Below are positions 12,187 through 24,600 of a DNA stretch of 64,000 nt, piece after piece. Origin of the DNA: Adineta ricciae (lineage: Eukaryota > Rotifera > Eurotatoria > Adinetida > Adinetidae); contig CAJNOJ010000116.1 of NCBI GenBank assembly GCA_905250025.1, forward strand, positions 186,001-250,000. Reading direction: 5' to 3'. The translations under genes and the position numbers were made by a program. How positions within the stretch are numbered: the stretch's first letter is position 1; the number at the start of each line of letters is the position of its first letter. A model generated the notes under the pieces. That model had not been told where the DNA came from, searched no databases, and was given only the letters and a program-made list of their open reading frames with translations.

Positions 12187-15100
12187 GCACATCATCTTCA
12201 ATCGGTGATGAAAACATGAATAAATTATTGAGAAATTCTTCCGTAGCTCTGGTCTGTTCAGTTTTGAGTTCGTTTTTCCGTTCGAAGTAAATCGTTTGAA
12301 TGAGATCAAGTAATTCTTGATATTCGATTGTTGTGCGAGAATTCGGTTTGCATATGTAAATGTGATTCTTATTCAAAATGTAGAATTTACCGATGTTAAT
12401 TTGCGAACTTTCCGAAGGTACAACGACTGTTTGATAACGTAAGGAAAATGTGGTTTTTTCGTTTTCAGCAAAACTCAAAACTTTGATATTGTCATGCGCT
12501 TTTAATACGTCAAGGAAACGTTCGTGTAAATTGAGGAGGTTGGTACTATTTGGCTGTAACTCTTCAATTTCCACAGTTGGGCGAACGAGAAATGCATGAC
12601 GAATGCCGAATGAAGCTAAAAATCAATGGATTTGATTTGATTTAATTCAGACTACTACGAACCTAATTCCGCACCGAAATGTGGCACGGAAAAGAAAACA
12701 CAAGCGCGTGTGTTCAACTTCAATTCTTCATTTTCTTCATTTGTCAAGATGTATTTTGTCAGTAAGCCGCCCATGGAATGTGCCACCTGAAATAAACAAT
12801 CATAGAATGGTAAGACGTCGATATTAGTTGCTTACCCATATGATTGGTCGTTTACCGACACCGGCTTGCTTTAATTGTTCGGCTATTTCTTGTGCACGGT
12901 CGTGCATGGATCGTCGAAGAACATTTCTTGGCATTGAACGAACCTGCCATTCCGAAACGCGCGATTCATAATCGACACCTAGCATGCGGATATGTGATGT
13001 CGGTACGTCTTTACTCAACCAATCTTTTGGCCAACATGACGACGATTGTGGTTCGTCGAGTTTCGATGTTGAAATACTGACAGCTGTTTTCGATTTGTTC
13101 CAGTTGGTTTCTTCACCGATATCTGCGACTTCATCGCTTTCTTCTTCGGAAAGTTCATCAGTGACAGGTGATGATTTTTCACCGTCGGGTGCTGGAGACG
13201 GCAGAAGTTCTGCAGCTTTGATATCTGCTTGAATAGATTCTTGTCGCCAAGTTTTGAATGCTGAACCAGCTAGTCCATGAAACTAATAAGCGTGATCAAC
13301 TTTGAATGACTATACAGATTATTTTGCTAGGTAACTCACGAAAACGATGTCAATAATCGGTTCTTGATGCCATCGCACATCAGGATCGAGTTGCTGAACA
13401 TTGTACATGATTGGACTGAATAGAATAACCTGGAATAGAAAAGATTCTTATTATGTAATTGAAATAAGCTGAGTATTTGCGTATTGTCAAAGCTGAACAT
13501 GAGAAAGTAATATCTTTTTCGAACGGTAGGTTACACCAACTACGTCTCGGTCATCTTTAATTACAATTCTCTTAAACTAGATACGATGTGTTGTTAGGAA
13601 CGACTAAACTTAAGCAGCACAGATAGTTTACGACAGAGTATCCGAACCAGAGAATAGCTAATTAGAAGCATTACCTGCCAGTTCATCTAAAGCTACATAA
13701 GACAACACAAATTGATTGAACTACTCTCGAAAGAATATGTTCATTGCTATTTACCTTATCGCCATATACTTGTTCGCTGAGCCAGAATGGTGCTGATCCA
13801 TGTTTCTCTTCTCCTTGAATGTTTTCATCATTATCACCCGATTGGCTTGTATGCTCAACATTCGGTGAGTGACTAGTGTCAATATCAGGTGCAACAATTT
13901 TCTTTTCATCATCAACATCATCTCCCGTTTTAGTTTGAATTTCGTCGAGTACGTCTCCTTCATCGGAAACTGGTCTTGTGTACCATACTCGACGCATAAA
14001 TTTATCAATCACACTGGGCGTTTTTGCAGCCGGTTGATGTTCAAGAGCTATTTCTTTTTTCTCTTCAGTTTTCTCTTCGGCTTCGATGAGTTCGATACTA
14101 CTGATTTCAGTTGGTAAATGTAATGGCTGAACATTATTGTTCAGAGAGATTTTCGTTTCACTAGTCGACGTACTAGAACGAAGTTCGCAATTTGACAGAC
14201 AACAAAAGTCAATCCACATACTTTTCATGTATCGGCCGATCGAGATTCGCGAGAATCGTTGATCCAAGCAAGCAATAGACGATATTATTGTCATCCAATG
14301 CCATTTCATGAAGAATTCTTATCCAGCCTAGAAACAAAACTTAAGTTGATCGAGCCTGACAAAATCGCTAAGTATGCAAACCAACGGCATAAAACGCATG
14401 ATGTGTTCGTTGATCTCGGCTGAGTAAAAGAAGAATTTTGCCAATGAATCTCACAAATGGAACATTTTCTTTGCGTTTTTCGTATAAATACTTCAATATT
14501 TGTAGGCCATTATGTTGAATAACTTCAAGTGGATAACGATCAGCATAACCACGAAGAGCGTAGAGAAACGTAGAATAGATTTCTAAATTCGATCGATAAC
14601 GTTTGATCGCTTTCGATGACATATCCGCATGTTCAGGTTCAAAGTGTTGACCAAGATCAAAGATTGTCTGAGAATCAATTTCATCCAAATAAGATTTCAA
14701 CTAAAACAAACATGAAATATTTGATTACAAAGAAAAACTTTCTCGTAAAAAATCGACTAGACCACACTCATTACATATTCATATATACGTACACTTATGT
14801 AATTCAAATCACCTTGAATACACAATAGGAAAAAAAAAGAAAAGATAAAATGCTCCTTTTCTATCATCAATGCATAAACTCATCTCGAACATTGATCGAG
14901 TTACACTTGGCAAGGATATTTTTCTCATCTTTGAATTACTCTCGTATGCGCTCGGTTCTTACCAATGTTTGATAGTGATGACTCAAGACATCCAATGGAC
15001 GTTTACTGTCATCGATTAGCTTGTCGAGAAATCCTCTCATTGTATGTAAAAGCACATCGTCATCATTCAAATTATCCACACTGTCCGTCGCAAGAACTTT

Positions 15101-15562
15101 TTGGTTTGCAATCGTAAAGATATACGGCGGACCGGAAGGAAAGAAATTGGAATTCGCTTCACGTGTTCGTGCTAGCTGAATGGCAGAATGTAAATCCAAT
15201 TGTTGACCAATAATCGAATAATAAGCCGATGGAAGATGTTTTAATTTGGCAAGATGACTGAGACCACGCTCACGGATACGAGTGTTAGTCGAATGGCTTT
15301 GCTTGACATATTGTAAAGCTTGATGATATCGAAAGCTGATTGATTCATCGGCGGATTCAATTGGAATATAGGTATTATCCTTGTTTTTTAATAAATCATC
15401 ACTTAAATGAAGTTTGGCCTCGATTAACTGAATTGGAAGATTGGAAGTATCGTCGTCAACGGAAGAATTCGCTTGATTTCGATGAATTAAACGATTAAGA
15501 CCTAACGTAGCTGCTGCAGCACTTGTGATTAGCACTATAAAGGTTCGATGTCGGCGTGTCAT
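12182..15562 (-). CDS. SERAC1: SERAC1-type alpha/beta hydrolase
   Basis: In animals SERAC1 sits at ER-mitochondria contacts and acts in phosphatidylglycerol remodelling and cholesterol traffic. 845 residues in nine exons: 15562-14963, 14700-14382, 14327-14222, 14160-13755, 13686-13675, 13429-13340, 13282-12836, 12786-12663 and 12615-12182. An N-terminal hydrophobic segment (TFIVLITSAAAATLGL) follows MTRRHR. The hydrolase domain has DIVFFHGLAGSAFKTWRQ, LGVDYESRVSEWQVRSM, and the nucleophile-elbow motif WVAHSMGGLL, then FFSVPHFGAEL and NHIYICKP with the likely catalytic histidine. It is longer than human SERAC1 (654 residues) because of two acidic, Ser/Glu-rich inserts (in exons 4 and 7). Exon 5 is a 12-base micro-exon encoding MNWQ. 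The 5' end lies 307 bases from the divergent SET gene. Confidence 0.93.
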
Positions 15563-15869
15563 TAAATTGTAGATATAGTACACGGGAAAAGTACGATTAA
15601 TAGGTATGTTTATGATGTTTTTCGCTGTGCCATATCAAAAGGACATTAGATGGTTCCAGATGAATTAATCAGCGAGTACACCAGTAGCAGTCGCAGTTGA
15701 TTTGATTGTTTGGTATATGGTGCGAAATATCACCAAAGGAATGACAATTCAATAGATGGCGTTTCATTTTGAGCTTTTGCTTATTCAGTCCTACACTCTC
15801 GATAACGTAGATTTTCTAACCGCCAAAACTTAAGCATTTTTCAAATTTTCATCTTTTTTTTACTTCGAT
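15563..15869. promoter_or_regulatory. Divergent intergenic region, SERAC1 / PRDM9-like
   Basis: 307 bases separate the two start codons, so both promoters must lie in or near this stretch. I see no specific motif. Confidence 0.5.
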
Positions 15870-16813
15870 ATGCAGTATGATCAAGACCGTTCTAGAGACA
15901 AAAAGTTTGAGAGCTCAAAGTTTAAAACACAAGAATCACAGAAAAAATTCTCGAGAAAACACTCAAGCGAACATTCGAAATACCGACGATTATCTTCTGG
16001 TAAAGAAAGAAAAGTCTCCAAACCGGAATTTGACGATGCTCGACTATTCTGCGATCACTGTAATCAATACTACGATAATATTTGTCCATATCATAAACAA
16101 ACTTATATTCCTGATCGGAAAGTTCGTTGCAAGCATTTCTCTACCTTGTCCAACATCGATTCTTTCAGATATCAAAATCCTCACTTACACAATTACATTA
16201 TAGATCGGATTTGACTTGTCCAGATGGAATTGTCATCAAAGCGTCTACTATATCAAATGCAGGCAAAGGGGTATTCACTAACACACGATTAGAAAAGAAT
16301 ACATTCTTCGGGCCTTACATCGGTTTACGACATTCGAATTTTAAAAATGCACAAGAATCAGGTTATGCATGGAGCATAGCGGATAAATACGGAAAAGTGA
16401 GGTTCTGTCGACAACTGAGAGTCATGCTTGATATTCCCTACGGTATTAGATGATCTATATCATTGACGGAAAAGATCCCAATACTAGTAATTGGCTGCGA
16501 TATGTAAGTGAGAACCTGAAAAAAGATGATTATTGTTTTGACGCTTGTTTAGATCAATTGTATGTGTTAAAATATAGAGCAGAGTTGTTTTATTCATGTC
16601 AATTCGTTGTTAAAAGGTCCGAATACGATTGAACAACAGAATTTACAACCTATTCAATATGATCGAAATATGTTTTATAAAACAACGAGAACAATTCGAC
16701 CGGGAGAGGAATTATTTGTGTATTATGGAGATGAATACGCTCGATTTCTGGGCATTGAACCATTCAATGCAGATTCTATGGAAAAGAGTATCGTTAGGGT
16801 CACAAACTGTTGA
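15870..16813 (+). CDS. PRDM9-type SET-domain methyltransferase
   Basis: Predicted histone lysine methyltransferase related to PRDM9/PRDM7. 245 residues from exons 15870-16121, 16169-16396, 16450-16503, 16553-16559 and 16617-16813. The first 55 residues are Lys/Ser/Arg-rich. Next comes a zinc knuckle, [16 protein letters not shown], as in PRDM9 ahead of its SET domain. The SET domain shows [82 protein letters not shown]. The YGDEY tyrosine and the NC pair typical of active SET domains are present. Compared with vertebrate PRDM9 it has no KRAB, no SSXRD and no zinc-finger array: translation stops shortly after SET. The 7-base exon 4 is needed to restore the conserved YINC. Without DNA-binding fingers it may act through partners. 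PRDM11-like ancestry is the alternative. Confidence 0.87.
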
Positions 16814-17360
16814 CAAGTTTCTATTCTCTGTTTTTGCATAGTGGAACACGGCAATAACGAAGAAGAACATGAATAATCAAGTTAACTATCCTTTGTAAAG
16901 AACGTTAGAAAATTCGCTCGATCGTATTGCTAAATAATTTGAATCCACCTGTCCAATTTCGAATTCGACAATCAAGCTGTTAATTCATTCTGAGAATTGT
17001 ATTATATAGTCATCTAGCCTGAACAAAGAAATCCTGAATAACAGACGAAATGTCAGATGTTGTATACAGATCAGTAGTATAGGCACTTCATTCTAATGTC
17101 ATTGGATAGCATATCATATGTGCTATAAATAGACAGAACGGATAAAACAAGCTAAAACATATACATAACGATCAATATATAATCGGAAAGGCGTAAATCT
17201 GTGTGTTAAGCTGTACAACACGAAAAGTAAAAGCACTTTGTGACTGTTGTGTTTACTCTTTGTACCTTGTTGATAAGTACACTGTGTTTTTTCTCTTCGT
17301 CAAATACTCAGGTATGTCCAACGTAACCATTCATTACAGTGTCCTATCGGTTCTATTACA
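16814..17360. other. Spacer before MGST1
   Basis: 547 bases. An ORF at 17203-17433 is in another frame and has no support. A splice acceptor-like TTACAG near 17340 precedes the MGST1 ATG, hinting at a 5' UTR intron. Confidence 0.4.
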
Positions 17361-17973
17361 ATGGATAGATTTCATCAAAGAATTCTCAACGAATCCGGTG
17401 GCCCAACAATGTCGACACTCTACTATACATTAAATAACACAGTTTTCACAAATTTCGCATTTTATTCAACAGCATCTATCGTTAAATTGATGAGTATGGC
17501 AGCATTGACTACTATGAAACGATTTTCTACAGACGTAAATATCGATGAGTCATAACTTCCACGATCTTTGTTTTTCATGTCCTCGACTAGGCATTTGCTA
17601 ATCCTGAAGATTTGAAATTAGCTCGACATCAGTCAGCTGTGGTGACATTAGACGATCCCGATGTTGAACGACTTCGTCGCAATCACTTGAATGATATCGA
17701 AAACATCGTACCATTTGTATTGGTGGGCTTCTTCTATGTCGCTACAAATCCTCATCACGATGTGGCTTATTGGCATTTTCGTATTTTTCTCTTTTCACGT
17801 CTAGCACATACTGTTTGTTATCAAGTATGTATGCTTTTCTTTTGCTTTGATCAATCATTGCCTTGCGTATTTAGATGCCACTACCACAACCTGGTCGATT
17901 TCTTGCTTGTGCCGTTGGTTATTTAACTACACTTTCAATGGCTTTACAAGTCTTGGTATCTACTGTCATGTAA
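17361..17973 (+). CDS. MGST1: Microsomal glutathione S-transferase 1 (MAPEG)
   Basis: Membrane-bound glutathione transferase/peroxidase of ER and mitochondrial outer membrane, detoxifying lipophilic electrophiles. Three exons: 17361-17534, 17591-17824 and 17875-17973, 168 residues from the first ATG. A better match to the family length (about 155) is the internal ATG at 17409, MSTLYYTLNNTVFTNFAFYS. Family motifs are plain: FANPED, DVERLRRNHLNDIENIVPF (the MAPEG signature ERxRRxHLNDxEN), FRIFLFSRLAHTVCY and PLPQPGRFLACAVGYLTTLS. Four transmembrane helices are expected. Intron positions follow the protein alignment without gaps. Confidence 0.94.
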
Positions 17974-19302
17974 TATGATGAATAGCCATTTTTTGTGTAC
18001 AAGTGAACCAACCAATTTCTTATAAGATTGCATTTTACATATCAGAATAAAATTTATTTATTGGAGTTTGACAATTAGCTCATTCTCTACCCACATTTCT
18101 TGCAGAGTCACCTGTTAGCAGTGATTTGATAATAGAAATAGAGTTTTTTTTAATTATGCATTCAATGTATTTGCTGTGTAAACACGTCCAGAAAAATAAA
18201 GACATTTTCTTTCACGGAAAGATTTTGATAGTTCATACTACTACTTACCTATGCGTCTAATTACAACTCAAAAGCTGTTGTGTATAGTGTCTTGTAAGCA
18301 AGACTGAAGAGTAAAAAGATATGTCCAACGTCCATGATCCATGTTCAACAACTACTGTCTAGATAAATCTACATTCTTTATATGCTTACTATTCAATTTC
18401 TTATTCTTCTAACACTCGCAGGTTTGCAGCTATTGAATCGGAAATCTATTATAAAACGAAAGGAAGAGAGCTTTCTATCAGCTGCGTATATTCGCCGTAG
18501 CACTCGTCGTTTCGTAAGTAGTTCATTGGAATTCTTTCTATATTGCTTCAAATATTTTCTTAATGTCAAAACGACTCCAATTATTCCGTGTCATGCATTT
18601 CTACTGTTCTCAAAACTTCTCGCACGATAATAAGGAGCATTCCACCATTATATACTTGGTTTCAGACACTATTCAAACGAATTGACATAGCACCAGTACT
18701 TGTGTTGTTATTCTTCTGTTACAAAGTACAATGACATGAAATATAATGGAGACGGACTTTGAGTACTCTTCTCGATCGTTCTATGCTCTCCAGTAGATGA
18801 GTGAGCAACACCAGTATATGCATTTTTTGCTGAGAAATGCATGGCGTTATTCAAACATCCGTGCTGAAACTCGTTTCTTATTAATTTTGTTTTTTTCTTA
18901 CGGAGATTCATATGGAGCATTTTTGTCCTGCGCAACATCGAAGGAAACGATAGGAAATTAGCGTAGTTTTCTTCTTGAGATATTCGAAAGTGAGTACATC
19001 AATAATCCATTAAGAATACTCCGCTAACGTCGAGTTTTACTTTAGCAGACGTTAAATAACAAGAATAAGTCTTCATTCGAACACATAATATGAACTTTAT
19101 CTGTCTGACTGTAAGTGTTTCTAGGACATTTTTCGTTGATATGAGTCCATTATTTTTCGTCTACTGGAGTCATCTATTTAATTTTTCTTTTCAAACAAGT
19201 TTTTGTCTTTGGAGATCTCCTTATCCATTCACTTATCATGCTTGAGTGTCATGTTTTCTCGTACTCAACGAAAAAGTATTCTTGTGATTATATCTCAGTC
19301 CA
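17974..19302. other. Spacer between MGST1 and PXMP4
   Basis: 1.3 kb. AATAAA at 18046-18051 probably ends MGST1. An 82-codon ORF at 18382-18630 begins with a hydrophobic stretch but shows no family match and no clear partner exon. Otherwise I see nothing. Confidence 0.45.
18046..18051 (+). terminator. Candidate poly(A) signal of MGST1
   Basis: AATAAA 73 bases after the stop codon. Confidence 0.45.
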
Positions 19303-19914
19303 ATGTCTACGATCGTATATCTTGCTGATAGTTTTCTCACGAATCCTTCGTATCGAGCGCCATTATCCTTATTGAAAGGCTTAAGACAAGGTATTGTTTA
19401 TGGGGCGAAAGTTCGCTTTGCTCATTCGCTCGTTCAAGCATTTCTCTTTCGACATGAACCATGGTCGAAACGAATGCGTTTCGTCCTTCGTATGACTTAT
19501 ATTCATGCGAAAAATCTCGGTCTATTCGTGTTTTTCTATAAAACATTGCGAACCATACTTTCAACCGTCTTTCACCTATCAAAACCCTGGTGCGCTTTCC
19601 TTTCGGCATTCGTCGTCGGCTATTTCGTTTTTCATGAACGTAATAGTATCAATGAACAGATTATATTTTATCTGTTGGCACGGATTGTCGTTGGTTTAGC
19701 GCGTTATGCACAAAAACAAACATGGTTGCCACATTCTAAACGACCTGTTTTTCCGTGGTTTGCAGCATTTGTTTGGGGTACGGTGCTCTGGTTATTCGAA
19801 TGTCATCGCGAGACATTACAGCCGTCATTAACACGGTCGATGGTATACTTGTACGAAAATTCTAACCGGTGGTCATCATTACACAATTATTTTCTTCGTG
19901 ATGTATCTTCATAG
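19303..19914 (+). CDS. PXMP4: Peroxisomal membrane protein 4 (PMP24)
   Basis: Tim17-superfamily-like protein of the peroxisomal membrane; transport role is not settled. Single exon, 203 residues against about 212 in mammals. Conserved stretches: LLKGLRQGIVYGAKVRFAHS, TYIHAKNLGLFVFFYKTLR, the INEQIIFYLLARIVVGLAR helix, and the family's LWLFECHRETLQPSLTRSM followed by YLYENSNRW. The lack of introns is unusual in this window but the protein is clearly animal-like. AATAAA lies at 20004-20009. Confidence 0.94.
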   Translation: MSTIVYLADSFLTNPSYRAPLSLLKGLRQGIVYGAKVRFAHSLVQAFLFRHEPWSKRMRFVLRMTYIHAKNLGLFVFFYKTLRTILSTVFHLSKPWCAFLSAFVVGYFVFHERNSINEQIIFYLLARIVVGLARYAQKQTWLPHSKRPVFPWFAAFVWGTVLWLFECHRETLQPSLTRSMVYLYENSNRWSSLHNYFLRDVSS

Positions 19915-20003
19915 ATATCTTTCGGTTTATTTTATGTTGTATCTTGATAACGGAGAGGAAATGAATATTCCAAAAGTAAATTTTTCCGCGACGGTATGAG
20001 ATA

Positions 20004-20009
20004 AATAAA
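20004..20009 (+). terminator. Candidate poly(A) signal of PXMP4
   Basis: AATAAA about 90 bases after the stop codon. Confidence 0.45.
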
Positions 20010-21663
20010 TAGAAACATCAAGTTACTTGTGTAACATGTTCGATAGTGACCAAACTGTCTGAGATCATTTTTGACAATAAAAGCCCGTATTAGACATGCA
20101 GTTTATTTATAACTTTTCAAATTCAGTCCGTACCGCTATACCATCAATGCTGATAAATTAAGAAGCTTAGCTTAACTTGAACTAAAAACAAAGACAGACA
20201 TTCTTCGCACACCTAGATTAGCATCTATTTTTTGAATAACTACGTATGAATCAGACGGATTGTCTCACAAAACATTTCTTCTTGTATCTTTTATGCGTAT
20301 TCTTCCAATCATTCAATCCTTTACAGTATGATGTTTCGGAAATTGTTATATTTAGTTTTGTATAGGAAAAGGCTTAACACGCAACATCGCCATGATCAAT
20401 ATATAATCAAATTAAAAGTCTTTCTTCGTCTATATCTTTCTTGATAGTGAGCGTCATGGATTTGTTCAAGAAAATTAGCATTTTGAGAGACGAAATTTCT
20501 TTTTCTTGCTGAGCCTTTTCTGCTAAATATAATCATATGACATTTGTTCGAATCTAACAATGTATATTATTTTTATCCAAAGCTTACCGCGATCTAATAC
20601 TAAGTTGATTTCTAATAAAAACTAATCCTCTCTTAGAAATCCATACTCGTTTTTCTTATTTTCCAATTGAAAATCAATCTCTTCGCTTTTTATGGCATAA
20701 CCAATTAGCTAACGACATGATTTTAGTAAGGTGAGATTTGTTTGCTTACAGTAATTAATATTTGATTAATACTGCTCCTCTCTCGACCTTTTGTATTTCT
20801 TGGTATGTATACAAACAAAACATGCATTTGAGACATCATTATCGTGCTAACATAAGAGAAATCGTGAACGCGAAATTATTTATTTTCTTTCGATGGAAAA
20901 TAGATCGCGAGTAATGAACTTTTTCTGTTTTCTTGAACAGAAACAATATTTACTTGTTTTTGCCAAACAATCGCGGATATTTCGTTGGTAATTGATTGTT
21001 AGTGGTATTTGTCGTTTGTCTTCAGTTCTCAGTCTAGTTTATTGCTTCTCAACAACTTAATCTTCAACAAGAGCCTTCCATTTATGAGAATAATGCAACC
21101 ATAAGGAAGAGAATGATCTAGTATAACATACTTTCAAGTGATACTCTCTATGTCAGCAGGTTAATCAACGGCAAAATCACTGCTTGTCACTACCTCGAGG
21201 TGGGTCATTGAACTTCCGTTTATCTCATCATCATCATCATTAGTTTCAGTCGTGTAATGACGTTCGACGAATAGGTACAAAGGCAAAATGTAATAAGTTC
21301 GCGAGAAATAAGCTCATCGTCAGCTCTTTTGTTTATACAGAAGATATCGGCATGTTAACAATTCCCAAAGATTTCCACCGAGAAAAAGGAAATAGTTAAT
21401 CGCTAATTCTATCAGCCATCTGAACTTCATCCATACTCTATCATTTATTTACTATGTGAAATCTTATTCTCTAATCACATGAGAGCAACAGATATAAATA
21501 TCTTTGCTGAATAAATTTTTTTTTACACTTATTGACATGACTTGTGAAGTCATATTTTTTGCTTCGTATTTCTCATTAAGTTGATCCCGATTAACACCGA
21601 GATATATCATCAACTGCTGTGAAAGTAGGAGGCATGGAGTTATTTCTTAATGGATGTTCCGCT

Positions 21664-21695
21664 ACTCTCTCTCTCTCTCTTCTTATATATATATA
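21664..21695. repeat. (CT)n-(TA)n microsatellite
   Basis: A CT run passes into a TA run within about 32 bases. Confidence 0.85.
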
Positions 21696-24600
21696 CCAAT
21701 AGTTAGAATCCGCTAATCGTATCGTTTTGAGCAAAGAAAAGAAATCATTTGGCGTCAGAAAAGAATTAGGTACTCTTCAGCTGTTTTCCCCTCTTAATGA
21801 TGATGTCGATCCACTTGTAAACTATGATGTGTTTATAGACAATTACTTCGCGCGAGTGAACGAAGAACTTTGACATTGTCTATCAAGGACAATCGACCAG
21901 AGCCGATTGCTTTTGTTTTATCTGCTTGTTGACAAATATTCTATAGTGAATACACAACTAATTGTCTTTGTCGTATGCAAAAGTATTTGCTCACTCTGAA
22001 ACGATCAATAGATAGTAAAAAGCTTCTTTATATACACGGAAATGCGTGCATTTATTCATTTTCTGAAAGAGAGAACAGTGATGAGCGTGTGTCACCCAAC
22101 TATCTATCCATCCATTCATTCGCCTAGTTGAAACTGATCTATGAAATTAATTAATCTATATCGCATGGCAGCTTTCCTTGTTCTTTTCTTTATTATTCGT
22201 AGCTTTTTTTTACTTCGAATGAAAGTTAAAAATTCTAACTAGATTGTTTGCTCAGTCAAGCAATGACACATAAGATTTTCTACGAGGTATTGAAAGAATG
22301 AAATGGAATAGTTCTTCATCAGCGAAGTCGTTTTATGAGGAAAGAACGAAGGAAACTCACTGCGCTCTTGGACTTCTCTTCTTCTCCTTTTTTTTTATTT
22401 TTCTTCCTTGCTTTTTAGTCTTTTAACTAATCCGCTTGGAATTCATCTTCAGATTGATTAGTAGTTTTAATAAGATTTTATTGATATTCAATCTTTTTCG
22501 TTAAATCCATCATTACAGATACCGCAGATGATAGATAAAAAAAATCACGAGTAAGCCTAGAGTATCTGTCAAGATATTTTATTTGAGACATTGAAAAAAC
22601 CAATAAAATCATCGTTCTATATCTTTGTCTACGAATCTTCCATTAGGATTGATTACTTAGAGAAATCAAATGACAGAAGACTAGTTTGTTTTGCATTATC
22701 GATTTCTTTCGTTGTGAGATGAAGAAATGACTCTCATGTTTTTTTATGATAATATACGTCCTATTAATTAATATAAAGTATAGAATATAGACAGAAAGCT
22801 AGATTATGTTTTGATTTCACATAGAAAGAGCCTTGTTTTCTTCCGAAGATAAATGCCGTCGATCGATGCCCAGATACTATTCGTAGAGGACAAACGAAAA
22901 GAAGTGGTGGCATCAGCAGTGGCAGCAGAAAACAATCATGATGATGATGATCGTCATCATCAACACCGTTTTGGCAACCATTCGATGTGATATGCAATCG
23001 ATCTTGTTATGACTACGGGGTAAAGATATACACATGTAAGGAAAATATTGCCATGCGCAACTCGATTGTAGAAAATCCTGTGCCCGATCGAAGCGTGTTC
23101 TTATTCAAACTAAAAGACAAGTCACAAAGTTGACCTTGAGTATATGCTATCGATACCACATGTGCCACATGAAAAGAGAGATAGAAAGCAAGAGCATTTA
23201 ATAGCAAATGTTGATAGACCATTACTAGTCTCGATTATCTTTCGTATTATGACCCAGCTGAAACTGACAGGATAGATGAAATCGAAGCATCATATTAGAA
23301 AGATTGTTGACTCAGCGCGTTTTTCTTTGCTGTCACATATACACATTATTAAAGATGATAGTCATTTTCGCGATATTTACATTTAATCTAGCCGAACGGA
23401 AATACGATTATATTAAATAGATTGACAATAACAGAGGAAGAACGTCGCCCAAATTGACCTATACTTTGGAAGTCTAACAGCATCTTAGTTCAAAGTTGAT
23501 TAGGTAGTTCGTTTATTCTGTTCGACATTTTCAATTCTTGGACAAATATCGTTCCTTTTGCCAACCTCTTCCGTCTTTCTTTCTCATACTCTCGTATATT
23601 CGAGCGAAAATGAGCAAAACCAGGAGACGGCAAACAATGTCCTGATAATGTTGCCTGATTATTATATTATCCAACACAACAATTGAATTTCGTTTCTCTT
23701 CTATTATTGCTTTAGATTCGATAAGTTACTTCTATTCTCCAGTTCAGTAAGACTTATTTTAGGGAGAATAATATAATTTCGAATATATATGTATGTAAGT
23801 GATGACAAAATAGTCAGTATGCGTACTCAGTTAGGAAGAAAAGAATGCCCGGAGACAAAGAGCATACATAAAAACAAAATAGAAATAGAAGTGGCAACCA
23901 GCAAACGACACTTGATTATCTATTGGAATGAAACTAGGCGTGTTCAATCATCTTTTTCTTATTCTTCTTTTCTTATTTTGTAGATCATTGGAATATCGAA
24001 ACGCTTCCCTGATTCCTCTCTTGTCGTCTCCTAGATGAAGTCGATCGGCAAACACTATACAACGCATTTGTATGTACTTTTCCTTCTCTTCCCTATCTTC
24101 CTCTTCTGCTTGTTTTCTCTCCTTCTTTACTGTGCACTCGCTTAGAGAATAGAAAACAGCCCTTTCTGAAAAGAACATGCAGACTCAATTATGATCCATT
24201 TTAAAAAAAACTAAGCGCAAGCTATAAAAAGATTCGAGCATTTCTTGTTGCGTTCCTCATACGTGAATTCAGGTGTTAATTAAATTTTTTCATTGATTTG
24301 TGAGTGAACATGGTCTCATAGAATGCGAAGAAAAGAATCGAGACTAATGACTGCCGCTATCTAGTCAACACACGCACTTGAGGCAATTTCTTACATGTGT
24401 TATTGTGGCTATTGCATCGGTAGCTCATTGCATACTGTGATCAATGACACTATGGCATTCGAATTTGCCTACTCGAATGTTGTTATTGTTGATGTTGTTG
24501 TTATTATTATTACCATTATCGAGCTTCATCTATGACTATATCAGCAGTATTGACCTTTTCTCATTTGCGAGAGCATTCATCATTAGCTTTCCCGTTTTCC

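Noticed and set aside
16607..16813. Separate small gene starting MLKGPN
   Set aside because: It is the last exon of the PRDM9-like gene plus intron bases; the upstream residues are not conserved.
18382..18630. 82-codon ORF with hydrophobic start
   Set aside because: A GTAAGT donor and a possible acceptor exist, but no second exon or family could be identified, so a gene call is not supported.
22764..22997. ORF with Asp4-His4 run
   Set aside because: Produced by an ATC/ATG simple repeat in noncoding DNA; no domain, no splice partner.
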